Of a DNA stretch of 18,174 nucleotides, positions 1 to 7,822 are shown one piece after another; the stretch's first letter is position 1; the number at the start of each line of letters is the position of its first letter. The notes under the pieces are model-generated. The model did no database searches. It was not told the origin of the DNA and saw nothing but the letters and a program-made list of their open reading frames with translations. A program made the position numbers and the translations under genes. Origin of the DNA: JBBDRW01 sp040905265 (GTDB lineage: Bacteria > Bacteroidota > Rhodothermia > Balneolales > Balneolaceae); contig JBBDRW010000168.1 in NCBI GenBank assembly GCA_040905265.1, forward strand, positions 1-18,174, in the 5' to 3' direction.

Positions 1-100
1 GGCCAACTTCGCTGCCGATATTTCCCATCTGTTCGAGAATCGTTAAACGAGCCCATCGGTCGCGGTCTACGGTGTAGGCTGGTAGTTTTTGGTGTTCCAT
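1..100 (-). CDS. Small conserved protein of unknown function, N-terminal part only (cut by window edge)
   Basis: Only the first 33 residues are visible; they begin MEHQKLPAYTVDRDRWARL and continue with an ILEQMGNIGSEVG segment before the window ends. The start codon is ATG at 98-100. The gene follows the DUF5674 gene on the same strand after 11 bases, so the two are almost certainly co-transcribed. From memory, the basic/aromatic opening followed by an ILEQMGNIGSEVG-like helix resembles a family of small helical hypothetical proteins, but I cannot name a function or assign a domain from this fragment. No signal peptide or membrane segment is seen in the visible part. Confidence 0.6.
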   Translation of the reverse strand, partial: MEHQKLPAYTVDRDRWARLTILEQMGNIGSEVG

Positions 101-111
101 TCAGTAAAAGG

Positions 112-453
112 TTATGGCTTTACTTTTTTCTCTACAAGTGTCAGGATGCGCTTTCTGATATCTTCGTCCTTTACATCCCTTGACATGTTTTTCTGCCTCG
201 GACGAATATTTATCATAGAATCAAATTCGACAAAATCATCTGTACCAAAATTTGCAGGATATAAATTGATCCCCCACAGATCCTCCTGTCTGGACCCCTG
301 CTCGAGAAGATGACGCTCTTGATCCACATGTAATTCTGCATCTACGATTAACAACTCCTTCTTTATATCCACAACAGCTTTTACAAGAAATCCATACATC
401 TTCTCAGCCATTATCTCCAGCTCATCAACGGTTATAGTATCTACCAGTTTCAC
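112..453 (-). CDS. DUF5674 family protein
   Basis: This 113-residue soluble protein matches my recollection of the DUF5674 family. Visible marks are an ELHVDQE stretch (about residues 40-46), the block LLEQGSRQEDLWGINLYP (49-66) and DFVEFDSMINIRP (73-85), followed by a charged C-terminal helix. The family has no established biochemical role. The start is GTG at 451-453, supported by an AAGGA Shine-Dalgarno sequence (complement of 463-467) nine bases upstream; most other genes here lack such a clear site. The gene lies 11 bases before the partial gene at the left edge and probably forms an operon with it. Base composition is visibly AT-richer than neighbouring gcvP (for example 20 G/C in the 60 bases 181-240), which fits acquisition by transfer. 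Family assignment is fairly sure, function unknown. Confidence 0.8.
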   Translation of the reverse strand: MKLVDTITVDELEIMAEKMYGFLVKAVVDIKKELLIVDAELHVDQERHLLEQGSRQEDLWGINLYPANFGTDDFVEFDSMINIRPRQKNMSRDVKDEDIRKRILTLVEKKVKP

Positions 454-462
454 CTGTTTGAT

Positions 463-467
463 TCCTT
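463..467 (-). promoter_or_regulatory. Shine-Dalgarno site of the DUF5674 gene
   Basis: AAGGA on the minus strand, nine bases before the GTG at 453. It fixes the unusual GTG start and stands out because amtB, glnK, purF and serA have no comparable motif. Confidence 0.55.
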
Positions 468-569
468 TTTAGATTAGTATAGACCTTGAAAATTTTTCAT
501 GGCAGGTTAATCAATTCCTGATAAAAACATCAACTGAACGTAAGGATAATAATTTTCTACTCCCTTTGA

Positions 570-694
570 TACAGCAAAACTTCGTTGCCTGGTGGATCCA
601 GCTACTCCGATCTCATCACCGCCACCTTCGAACTCCTCTTCATCAATGACGGCAGTACGGACGGCACCTGAACAAACTCCTGGCAAGCGGTTTC
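570..694 (+). pseudogene. Fragment of a family-2 glycosyltransferase (GT2), frameshifted
   Basis: Reading 627-668 on the plus strand gives FELLFINDGSTDGT, which is the GT-A fold GT2 signature that includes the nucleotide-sugar binding Asp (compare the usual 'EIIFVNDGSTDGT'). The frame then hits TGA at 669-671. Moving by one base (reading from CTG at 668) continues as LNKLLASGF (668-694), which is what normally follows that motif in GT2 proteins. This fits a single-base loss at about 666-668. Upstream the first frame is open only from 570, and the usual N-terminal 'VxxPxYNE' segment is not recognisable. Downstream the similarity stops where gcvP ends on the other strand (693). It is therefore a short decayed remnant rather than a working gene. 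Its direction is convergent with gcvP. Confidence 0.7.
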
Positions 695-3587
695 ACCCCG
701 GTTCCTGCCCCTCCGCATACGCCTCCATCGGCACACACGCACACATGAGGTTACGGTCTCCATAGGCGTCATCCACGCGGCTGGATGCCGGCCAGAATTT
801 GTGAAACCTAAGATGGGGCAGGGGGAAAGCGGCTTGTTCCCGGCTGTAGGGACGCTCCCAATCGCCTTCCAGAAGTACCCGCTGGGTATGTGGTGCATTC
901 CGGAGCAGATTGTTCTCCTTGTCGGCACGCCCCTCCTCGATTTCCCGGATCTCTTCACGGATCATGATCATCGCATCGCAAAAGCGGTCGAGCTCCTCTT
1001 TGGATTCACTCTCTGTCGGTTCAATCATCAGTGTTCCCGGAACGGGAAAGGACATGGTAGGAGCATGAAACCCGTAATCCATCAGCCGTTTGGCAACATC
1101 GGCCGCTTCAATTCCGGCGCTCTCCCTGAACGTGCGAAGGTCGACGATAAATTCGTGGGCAGAGCGGCCGTTTCGGCCTGTATAGAGAACCGGGTAGTGG
1201 TCGTTCAGCCGCTCTTTCAGGTAATTGGCATTCAGAATCGCAATTTCGCTCGCTCGTTTCAGCCCATCGGCTCCCAGCATGCGGATGTAGGCGTGGGAGA
1301 TCGTCAGAATGCTGGCACTTCCCCAGGGTGCAGCAGATACGGCGGGAATTGTCTTCTCTCCGTTCAGTTTGATGACGGGGTGGTCAGGCAGGTAGGGTTT
1401 CAGCTCCTTTGTTACACCGATCGGGCCCATTCCCGGCCCGCCGCCGCCGTGCGGGATGCAGAAGGTTTTGTGCAGGTTCAGGTGGCAGACGTCCGCCCCG
1501 ATCAATCCGGGTGAGGTGAGCCCCACCTGGGCGTTCATGTTGGCTCCGTCCAGATACACCAGGCCGCCAAACTCATGAACCAGTTCGCAGATCTCCCGGA
1601 TTCCATCTTCAAAAACGCCGTGTGTGGAGGGATAGGTAACCATCAGTGCGGCAAGCCGGTCTCCGTGTTTCTCCGCTTTCTCCCGGAGATCGTCCAGATC
1701 GATGCTTCCGTTTTCGTCACAACGTGTAACGACCACCTCCATGCCGGCCATCACGGCACTGGCAGGGTTGGTGCCGTGTGCGGAAGAGGGGACAATGCAG
1801 ACATTCCGCTGACCTTCTCCACGGTCCTTGTGATATTCCCGGATCACAACCAGGCCGGTGTATTCTCCCTGTGCTCCCGAGTTCGGTTGAAACGAGATCG
1901 AGTCAAAGCCTGTAATTTCCGCAAGCCAGCTTTCCAGCTCTTCAAACAGTTCGGTGTAGCCGTCAGCCTGATCGCGCGGAACAAACGGGTGGAGTTTTCC
2001 GAACTTCGGCCAGGTGAGCGGGATCATCTCGGCGGTTGCGTTCAGTTTCATGGTGCAGGAACCGAGCGGGATCATCGAGTGGGTCAGGTCCAGGTCCCGG
2101 TTCTCCAGCGTCTTCAGATAGCGAAGCATTTCATGTTCGGAGTGGTAGGTATTGAAGACCGGGTGCTTCATGAAGCTGCTTCTGCGCAGAAGCGGCTCCG
2201 GATACTCAAGGTTTACGGTTTTCGCAGCTTTGTTCAGGTCAAATGCCTGCTCTTTTCCGGCTGCTGTGGCAAAGATGTCGAGGATCGCTGCTACATCGTC
2301 CAGATCTTTTGCCTCGTCAAACGATATACCGACGGTATCGTCTCCGTATCGGAAATTCATCTCCTTTGCGAGGGCAGCTTCCCGGATCTGCTCTGTATGG
2401 TCCGTTTCGATCGTCAGGGTGTCAAAAAAGGTTTCATTCCGGATGGAATAGCCGATCTTTTCGAGCCCTTTTGCTGCCAGTTTGGCCATTCCGTGAATCC
2501 GGGCTGCAATTCTCTTCAGGCCGTCCGGCCCGTGGTAGACGCCGTAGAAACCGGCAACGACCGCCAGAAGAACCTGGGCGGTACAGATGTTTGAGGTCGC
2601 CTTCTCCCGGCGGATGTGCTGTTCGCGGGTCTGCAGGGCCATGCGGTAAGCAGGGTTCCCTTCCGCGTCTTGCGTGACCCCGATAATACGCCCCGGAACG
2701 CGGCGTTTGTACTCCTCCCGGGTTGCAAAGTAGGCAGCGTGCGGCCCGCCGTATCCCATCGGGACACCAAAGCGCTGGGTGGTTCCGACGACTGCATCGG
2801 CCCCCATCTCACCGGGAGGGGTCAGAAGCGTCAGACTGAGAAGGTCTGCGGCAACGGCAACAGCTATATCGTGTTCATGCGCGGCATCGATCAACGAGCG
2901 GTAATCATGGACCGAGCCGTCCGTACCGGGGTATTGAAGCAGGACACCGAACAGAGTCGGGTCGGTGACGTCCAGTTCCCGGTAGTCCCCGATTACCAGC
3001 TCCACACCGATCGGCTCCGCCCGGTTCTGAAGTACAGATATCGTTTGCGGATGGCAGAGGTCGGATACGAAAAATTGGGAGGCGCTTTTTCTCTTCTCTC
3101 CCTTCCGGAGGTCGAGAAACATCGACATCGCTTCGGCCGCTGCCGTCGCTTCATCCAGGAGAGAGGAGTTGGCCAGTTCCATGCCGGTCAGGCCGGCAAC
3201 CATCGACTGAAAATTGATCAGGGCTTCAAGCCGCCCCTGGGAGATCTCTGCCTGATACGGGGTGTAGGAGGTGTACCAGCCGGGATTTTCCAGCACATTC
3301 CGGAGGATTACATTCGGGGTCAGGGTTTCGTAGTACCCCATGCCGATAAAGGAACGAAAGAGCCGGTTTTTGGTAGCGGTCTGCTTCAGTTTCTCCAGAT
3401 ATTGGTCCTCGCTGAGGGGGGGAGGAAGCTGCAGCGGGCGGTTCATTCGGATGTTGTCAGGGACGGTTTCATCGGTCAGTGCGTCCAGGGAAGCAGCATT
3501 GATTGCCTGAAGCATTTCCTGAATTTGTGGAGTGTCGGGGCCGATGTGTCGGTGTACAAATGCTTCTTTCTCGAAATGGATGTGCAT
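693..3587 (-). CDS. gcvP: Glycine dehydrogenase (decarboxylating), glycine cleavage P protein
   Basis: This 964-residue protein is the PLP-dependent P protein that decarboxylates glycine and passes the aminomethyl group to the lipoyl arm of H protein (GcvH), the first step of glycine cleavage; it acts in the cytoplasm. It is the fused single-chain form (E. coli GcvP is 957 residues) with two tandem aminotransferase-like halves. The N-terminus has the typical FVHRHIGP segment, the middle shows HSMIPLGSCTMKLN, and the PLP lysine is Lys707 in NLHKTFCIPHGGGGPG. The C-terminus has the expected GDRNLMCACVPMEAY block. The ATG at 3585-3587 is the only methionine before the conserved HRHIGP block. gcvT and gcvH are not in the window, so the complex is encoded at more than one site. 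No convincing glycine riboswitch was found in the 254 bases upstream. The 3' end abuts the GT2 remnant. Confidence 0.97.
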   Translation of the reverse strand: MHIHFEKEAFVHRHIGPDTPQIQEMLQAINAASLDALTDETVPDNIRMNRPLQLPPPLSEDQYLEKLKQTATKNRLFRSFIGMGYYETLTPNVILRNVLENPGWYTSYTPYQAEISQGRLEALINFQSMVAGLTGMELANSSLLDEATAAAEAMSMFLDLRKGEKRKSASQFFVSDLCHPQTISVLQNRAEPIGVELVIGDYRELDVTDPTLFGVLLQYPGTDGSVHDYRSLIDAAHEHDIAVAVAADLLSLTLLTPPGEMGADAVVGTTQRFGVPMGYGGPHAAYFATREEYKRRVPGRIIGVTQDAEGNPAYRMALQTREQHIRREKATSNICTAQVLLAVVAGFYGVYHGPDGLKRIAARIHGMAKLAAKGLEKIGYSIRNETFFDTLTIETDHTEQIREAALAKEMNFRYGDDTVGISFDEAKDLDDVAAILDIFATAAGKEQAFDLNKAAKTVNLEYPEPLLRRSSFMKHPVFNTYHSEHEMLRYLKTLENRDLDLTHSMIPLGSCTMKLNATAEMIPLTWPKFGKLHPFVPRDQADGYTELFEELESWLAEITGFDSISFQPNSGAQGEYTGLVVIREYHKDRGEGQRNVCIVPSSAHGTNPASAVMAGMEVVVTRCDENGSIDLDDLREKAEKHGDRLAALMVTYPSTHGVFEDGIREICELVHEFGGLVYLDGANMNAQVGLTSPGLIGADVCHLNLHKTFCIPHGGGGPGMGPIGVTKELKPYLPDHPVIKLNGEKTIPAVSAAPWGSASILTISHAYIRMLGADGLKRASEIAILNANYLKERLNDHYPVLYTGRNGRSAHEFIVDLRTFRESAGIEAADVAKRLMDYGFHAPTMSFPVPGTLMIEPTESESKEELDRFCDAMIMIREEIREIEEGRADKENNLLRNAPHTQRVLLEGDWERPYSREQAAFPLPHLRFHKFWPASSRVDDAYGDRNLMCACVPMEAYAEGQEPG

Positions 3588-3877
3588 TGATATAGTCGCT
3601 TCCTGGAGTCCTTGTATTCAGGTTACAGTGAATAGAATGCTTTCCCAGATGGTTTTTAATCAAAGCATCCCAGAAGTCTATGCAATATCTCGAAGATACT
3701 GTTTTTTCTGCCGAATCTCATCAGTGGAAGGGCTCCTTTTTTCATCTTCAATTGCCTGGTGCCCAGTCAACCGCCCTCTTATAATTTAGATGACACTAAA
3801 AATTTTATTTCAATCTGTGAATTTCGTATTCTTGTGGATAGTTGGCAACGCTGAACCTCAGGAAAACCGATACGAAT
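3588..3877. other. Intergenic region between divergent gcvP and the ZIP transporter gene
   Basis: About 290 bases that should hold the promoters of both flanking genes. A TATAAT lies on the plus strand at 3780-3785 with no good -35 box at the normal spacing. On the minus strand a TTGACT (complement of 3765-3770) has no good -10 partner. A short AT-rich hairpin (TATCT-CGA-AGATA, about 3686-3698) is followed by a run of T on the plus strand but has no gene to terminate. No RNA gene or tandem glycine-riboswitch fold was recognised. Confidence 0.35.
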
Positions 3878-4714
3878 ATGGACATTGGATTACTGCGAGA
3901 CTGGTTTTTTGATCTCAACCCCATTCTACAGGCGCTTATGGGAGGGTCATTCGGTTGGCTGATGACTGCCCTTGGAGCTGCTATTGTCTTTTTGACAAAA
4001 GGTGTCGGTAACAAGCTCCTCGACAGTATGCTTGGATTTGCGGCTGGTGTAATGATTGCAGCAAGTGTCTGGTCACTGATTATGCCGGCAATGGAGATGT
4101 CGGCCGCTCTCGGCTCGATCGAGTGGATGCCGGCAGCTGTTGGTTTTTTAGGCGGGGCTCTTTTTCTGCGACTGTGTGACGCTTACGTGCCGCACCTTCA
4201 CCTTGGCCTTCCTACCTCGGAAGCGGAAGGAGTGGAGACGAAACTCCGCAGAGCCACGCTGTTGGTACTGGCGATTACCATTCATAATATACCGGAAGGG
4301 CTCGCAGTCGGTGTACTGTTCGGAGCTGCCGCCTCAGGTGTGGACCCGACCGGTACTGCGACGGTGATGGGAGCGATCGCTCTCGCACTTGGCATCGGCA
4401 TTCAGAACTTTCCGGAGGGGTTGGCTGTTTCTATGCCGCTTCGGAGAGATGGAGTCTCACGGAAAAAAAGCTTCGCATACGGACAGATGTCTGCTGTCGT
4501 GGAGCCTGTTTTTGCCGTTGTTGGTGCTCTTGCCGTAATCATGGTTCAACCGATCCTCCCGTATGCGCTTGGCTTTGCAGCGGGGGCGATGATGTTTGTG
4601 GTAGTGGAAGAGCTGATTCCGGAATCCCAGCACCACGGCCATACCGACATTGCAACCCTGGGTACGATGATCGGTTTCTGTGTGATGATGATTCTGGACG
4701 TTGCACTGGGGTGA
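3878..4714 (+). CDS. ZIP family (GufA-like) divalent metal transporter
   Basis: A 278-residue inner-membrane protein with about eight hydrophobic segments. It should move Zn2+, Fe2+ or related ions into the cytoplasm. Family marks are HNIPEG (residues 136-141) in the fourth membrane segment, the paired QNFPEG (176-181) in the fifth, where Gln replaces the His seen in many ZIPs, a Glu in VVEPVF (209), and EELIPESQHHGH (244-255), whose acidic and histidine residues are suited to metal binding. I chose ATG at 3878; an in-frame TTG at 3842 would add 12 residues without membrane character or a better ribosome site. GufA and ZupT type transporters share this architecture, so the metal cannot be told from sequence. 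It is convergent with the lipoprotein gene at 4804-5481. Confidence 0.9.
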   Translation: MDIGLLRDWFFDLNPILQALMGGSFGWLMTALGAAIVFLTKGVGNKLLDSMLGFAAGVMIAASVWSLIMPAMEMSAALGSIEWMPAAVGFLGGALFLRLCDAYVPHLHLGLPTSEAEGVETKLRRATLLVLAITIHNIPEGLAVGVLFGAAASGVDPTGTATVMGAIALALGIGIQNFPEGLAVSMPLRRDGVSRKKSFAYGQMSAVVEPVFAVVGALAVIMVQPILPYALGFAAGAMMFVVVEELIPESQHHGHTDIATLGTMIGFCVMMILDVALG

Positions 4715-4803
4715 GGGGGAAAGGTAACAGCGGATAGGAGATAGAGAAATAGGTTGACAGGGTGTTTGGTGGCTTTTTTTGACTTTCTTCTGACTCCTGA
4801 ATT

Positions 4804-5481
4804 CTATCGCTCCCGAATCACTTCGCCGAATCCGGAGGCCTGCCGGATCAGGTTGCCGGCCGTGAAGGCATAAAACGGAGTGACCGGCGCACCGGTTTGC
4901 CGCAGTGCTTTTGCTGTCCAGGTATTGGATGTTCTGGGCAGGATATAGACTCCTTTCGATTTGAAGAATGTGCTGCTCCGGTAGAGACCGTCTGCGGCGT
5001 AGAGCAGATCGCCATTTTCATCCCTGCGAAACCGGCCGGTTATAAAGTCGATGAGTTTATCCATTCCTTTTGGGCTTATCATCACCCGGATGATTGTCGC
5101 AGTTCTGAAGTACTGTTCTGTCGGAATATCGAAACCGGTTACATGGATCACACTTCCCGTAGGGAGCAGGGCTGCACGCAGCAGCAGCCAAAATCCTGGA
5201 TCCGGATGAGGGTAGTAGCGGTTGTCTCCCCATCCAAACATCAGGTACCGATTCTCCGGCCAGGCATCGTGTTCCGGAACCATTTCGTCAAAACGAGCCG
5301 ATTCAATTACCAGGCTGACGTGCCAGTCATTGCTGACCAGCCAGACCGGAACCGGACGCAGTTCCTCCTCGTCCGGATAGAGTTCGGTAACAGGCCCCAG
5401 ACAGGCTGACAGAAGCGGAAGCAACAACAGCAGGAAGTACGTTTCTACTCCCCGGGACGGATTATTCAGGATGTTTTTCAT
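4804..5481 (-). CDS. DUF2459 / TIGR02117 family lipoprotein
   Basis: A 225-residue protein with an N-terminal lipoprotein signal: hydrophobic residues about 15-25 followed by the lipobox LSAC with Cys27 as the predicted lipidated residue. After a short acidic linker come marks I associate with DUF2459 (TIGR02117, a conserved hypothetical sometimes near urease genes): NDWHVSLVI (51-59), WPENRYLMFGWGDNRYY (74-90) and a C-terminal segment with SNTWTAKAL. The conserved WH and GWGD residues suggest a possible catalytic or binding site, but no biochemical function is established. It ends 90 bases from the ZIP gene tail to tail and is divergent from rdgB, with only 63 bases between the two starts. 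Confidence 0.8.
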   Translation of the reverse strand: MKNILNNPSRGVETYFLLLLLPLLSACLGPVTELYPDEEELRPVPVWLVSNDWHVSLVIESARFDEMVPEHDAWPENRYLMFGWGDNRYYPHPDPGFWLLLRAALLPTGSVIHVTGFDIPTEQYFRTATIIRVMISPKGMDKLIDFITGRFRRDENGDLLYAADGLYRSSTFFKSKGVYILPRTSNTWTAKALRQTGAPVTPFYAFTAGNLIRQASGFGEVIRER

Positions 5482-5486
5482 ATTGG

Positions 5487-5518
5487 TTTGATTCCGCTAT
5501 TGTATGGTGTATATATTG
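5487..5518 (+). promoter_or_regulatory. Candidate promoter of rdgB
   Basis: TTTG at 5487-5490 is followed 19-21 bases later by TATATATTG (5510-5518). This approximates the Bacteroidota pattern TTTG-N19/21-TAnnTTTG, and can also be read as a sigma-70-like TTGATT-N16-TATATA. The rdgB start at 5545 lies about 27 bases further on. Confidence 0.4.
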
Positions 5519-5544
5519 GGAGACTTAGAAATACTTATTTGTGT

Positions 5545-6138
5545 ATGAAAAAACCAGACAAACTGTTTCTTGCTTCGGGTAACGGGGATAAAATAACAGA
5601 ATTCAGGCAGATCCTCCGATCGCTGGAGATCGAGCTGACTTCAACACTGGACCTGGAGGCCAGTGAGGAGGTCGATGAGGATCAACCGACACTCGAGGGG
5701 AATGCCCTGAAAAAGGCCCGATTCTGGAAGGAAAAAACAGGTCTGCCGGCACTGTCGGATGATACCGGCCTGGAGGTCGACGCTCTGGGAGGGGCGCCCG
5801 GTGTCTTTTCTGCCCGATATGCAGGTGAACAGGTTACCTACGAGGAGAACGTCCGGAAGTTGCTGGAGGATCTTCGGGGTGCAGAAAACCGAAAGGCGAG
5901 GTTTCGGACGGTGATTGCACTGGTTGGAGAGGAGGAGTGGCTGTTTGAAGGAGTTTGTGAAGGGGTGATCCTGGATGCATCCAGGGGGCAGGGAGGATTC
6001 GGATATGACCCTGTATTTCTACCGGATGGATCGGAACAAACCTTTGCGGAGATGAGCAGCAGCGAAAAGAATGCGATCAGCCACCGGGGCCGGGCACTTC
6101 AGGAGTTCATGAGCTTTCTGAGGTCAGAAACCGGTTAA
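5545..6138 (+). CDS. rdgB: Non-canonical purine NTP pyrophosphatase (dITP/XTP, RdgB/HAM1)
   Basis: A 197-residue cytoplasmic house-cleaning enzyme that hydrolyses ITP, dITP and XTP to the monophosphates plus pyrophosphate, keeping deaminated purines out of DNA and RNA. HAM1 marks are all present: SGNGDK (11-16) in the phosphate-binding N-terminus, SDDTGLEVDALGGAPGVFSARYAG (71-94) with the metal-binding acidic residues, FGYDPVF (152-158) and SHRG (179-182). I chose ATG at 5545 because the motif begins immediately after it, as in E. coli RdgB (197 residues). An upstream in-frame start at 5488 would overlap the likely promoter. The gene is followed after 81 bases by the symporter gene on the same strand, probably with its own promoter. 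Confidence 0.96.
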   Translation: MKKPDKLFLASGNGDKITEFRQILRSLEIELTSTLDLEASEEVDEDQPTLEGNALKKARFWKEKTGLPALSDDTGLEVDALGGAPGVFSARYAGEQVTYEENVRKLLEDLRGAENRKARFRTVIALVGEEEWLFEGVCEGVILDASRGQGGFGYDPVFLPDGSEQTFAEMSSSEKNAISHRGRALQEFMSFLRSETG

Positions 6139-6167
6139 CTGATTTTCTCTTCTGTGGGGTGTATATT
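6139..6167 (+). promoter_or_regulatory. Possible promoter of the symporter gene
   Basis: CTGATT (6139-6144), 17 bases, then TATATT (6162-6167), just after the rdgB stop and about 45 bases before the TTG start at 6220. It is based on sequence likeness only. Confidence 0.25.
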
Positions 6168-6207
6168 CCGGGCGGGAACGAACCGGTCACCCTGTAATTC
6201 ATAGAAA

Positions 6208-6213
6208 TAGGCG
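6208..6213 (+). promoter_or_regulatory. Shine-Dalgarno-like site that supports the TTG start of the symporter
   Basis: AGGCGG (starting at the G/A-rich run 6208-6213) ends six bases before TTG at 6220. An in-frame TAG at 6208-6210 rules out any earlier start, and the next in-frame ATG is about 40 codons later, inside the conserved region. Confidence 0.5.
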
Positions 6214-6219
6214 GCCCGA

Positions 6220-7767
6220 TTGGGATTTACCACGCTTGATATCATCGTTTTGCTCCTCTACCTGATTGCGGTGGCAATCTTCGGCATTCTGGTGGCCGGG
6301 AAGCAGCACTCGTCAAAAGACTACTTCCTCGGTGGCAGGGATATGCCCTGGTGGGCCGTTCTCTTCTCCGTGGTGGCGACCGAGACGAGTACCCTTACCT
6401 TTATCAGTATTCCGGCGGTCGCCTATGGCGGGAACCTCACCTTTTTACAATTGACGTTCGGGTACATCCTCGGACGGATTGTCGTGGCTATCTGGTTTCT
6501 GCCCGCCTATATAGACGGAGAACTCTCTACGGCCTATGAGTATCTGTCACAACGGTTTGGCAGGGCAATGCGAAGCGCTGCAAGCTATACCTTTATCGTT
6601 ACGCGGGTTCTGGCCGACGGTGTACGCCTCTTTGCAACCGCTATCCCCCTGGCGATCATTTTGCGGCTGGCCGGTTCGTTTCCGCTCTGGACAGATTTGC
6701 AGCTCTATGCGCTTGCCATCCTGGTGATTGCCCTGATCACCCTGGTCTATACTTTTTTGGGAGGGATCAAAGCGGTCATCTGGATGGATGTGGTGCAGAT
6801 GGGGGTTTATCTCGGCGGGGCTCTTTTTGCAGGCCTGCTGATGTTCAGCCAGATGCCGGTTACCGGCGCCGAAGCGTGGATGCTCCTGCAGGAGGGGGGG
6901 AAATTGCAGATCGTTAACTGGGGAAGTGGATTGGGGTGGAGAGAGTTTCTGGCGGATCCCTACGTTTTCTGGATTGCCGTGCTTGGGGGTGCCGTCTTCT
7001 CTGTTGCATCCCATGGGACTGATCAGCTTATTGTTCAGCGTCTCCTTTCGACCCGGAATCTTTCCGACAGCCGGAAAGCAATGGTCTGGAGTGGTTTAGC
7101 CGCCTGCCTGCAGTTTGGCTTTTTTCTCGGTATCGGGCTTCTGCTCTGGCTCTTCTACCAGGGAGCCGGCGCGGCGTCCATGGGACTGCAGACGACCGAT
7201 GAAATCTTCGCCAAATATATCGTGGAGCAGATCCCGTCGGGAGTTGCCGGATTGATAATCGCCGCCCTGGTGGCCGCTGCCATGAGCAGCCTGAGTTCCT
7301 CCCTCAATGCACTTGCATCCGCCACCACCTTCGACCTTCTGAAACCGGTCTTTGGCACGGGGTGGTCCGGAAGTGACGAACTCCGTATTTCCCGCTGGAC
7401 GACGGTCGGATGGGGAGCTGTCCTGACGCTCTCCGCCCTCTTTTTTGCATGGCTTCAGATCGGCGGCGAAGAGAGGCCGGCTATTGTTGAACTCGGCCTC
7501 GGAATCGCCTCCTATACCTATGGCGGATTGCTCGGAATCTTTCTGCTCGGGCTGATCTTCCCGAAGCCCGATACCCGCGATGCCATGACCGGCTTCTTTA
7601 CCGGCCTCATCGCTCTTCTCTTCATGGTGGAAGGGCCTCTTCAGGATCTGCTTCCCGGTGAGGGGCTTGCCATCGCCTGGCCGCTCTACACTCTGGCAGG
7701 GGCCGTCATTGTAATCGCTGTTGCGAACCTGTCCTGGCGGGTTCGGACGTTGCAATCCCCAACATAA
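6220..7767 (+). CDS. Sodium:solute symporter (SSS family)
   Basis: A 515-residue inner-membrane protein with about 13 hydrophobic segments of the SSS (LeuT-fold) family, which couples Na+ entry to uptake of a small solute. Marks seen are SSKDYFLGGRDMPWW (31-45) after the first membrane helix, TETSTLTFISIPAVAYGG (54-71), the family signature TAYEYLSQRFG (104-114), and AAAMSSLSSSLNALASA (about 352-368), the serine-rich stretch that helps form the sodium site. The substrate cannot be read from sequence; SSS members carry sugars, vitamins, amino acids or organic acids. The start is TTG at 6220 (see the ribosome-site entry); using it places the first membrane helix at residues 6-26 as expected. 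The gene ends two bases before a strong hairpin shared with serA. Confidence 0.92.
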   Translation: MGFTTLDIIVLLLYLIAVAIFGILVAGKQHSSKDYFLGGRDMPWWAVLFSVVATETSTLTFISIPAVAYGGNLTFLQLTFGYILGRIVVAIWFLPAYIDGELSTAYEYLSQRFGRAMRSAASYTFIVTRVLADGVRLFATAIPLAIILRLAGSFPLWTDLQLYALAILVIALITLVYTFLGGIKAVIWMDVVQMGVYLGGALFAGLLMFSQMPVTGAEAWMLLQEGGKLQIVNWGSGLGWREFLADPYVFWIAVLGGAVFSVASHGTDQLIVQRLLSTRNLSDSRKAMVWSGLAACLQFGFFLGIGLLLWLFYQGAGAASMGLQTTDEIFAKYIVEQIPSGVAGLIIAALVAAAMSSLSSSLNALASATTFDLLKPVFGTGWSGSDELRISRWTTVGWGAVLTLSALFFAWLQIGGEERPAIVELGLGIASYTYGGLLGIFLLGLIFPKPDTRDAMTGFFTGLIALLFMVEGPLQDLLPGEGLAIAWPLYTLAGAVIVIAVANLSWRVRTLQSPT

Positions 7768-7768
7768 A

Positions 7769-7806
7769 AAAAGGCTGTACCAGGCCTACGCCCGATACAG
7801 CCTTTT
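7769..7806. terminator. Bidirectional intrinsic terminator between the symporter gene and serA
   Basis: An 11-base perfect inverted repeat, AAAAGGCTGTA (7769-7779) and TACAGCCTTTT (7796-7806), encloses a 16-base loop. The A run on the left gives a six-T tail for serA transcription on the minus strand, and the TTTT on the right serves the plus-strand symporter gene. It sits exactly between the two convergent stop codons. Confidence 0.88.
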
Positions 7807-7822
7807 ATGAGTGATGAAATCC

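Noticed and set aside
602..958. Minus-strand open frame of 118 codons overlapping the gcvP 3' end
   Set aside because: It is out of frame with gcvP and its product is a basic, low-order sequence typical of a shadow frame.
1575..2594. Long plus-strand open frame of 339 codons opposite gcvP
   Set aside because: It is antisense to a fully conserved gcvP and has no family features; high GC in gcvP codons creates such frames.
3686..3715. AT-rich hairpin followed by a T run on the plus strand as a terminator
   Set aside because: The stem is only five mostly A/T pairs and no plus-strand gene lies upstream that needs terminating.
3588..3841. Possible glycine riboswitch upstream of gcvP
   Set aside because: I looked for the tandem aptamer core with its conserved GGA/GCG-type segments before gcvP and did not see it; only about 250 bases are available.
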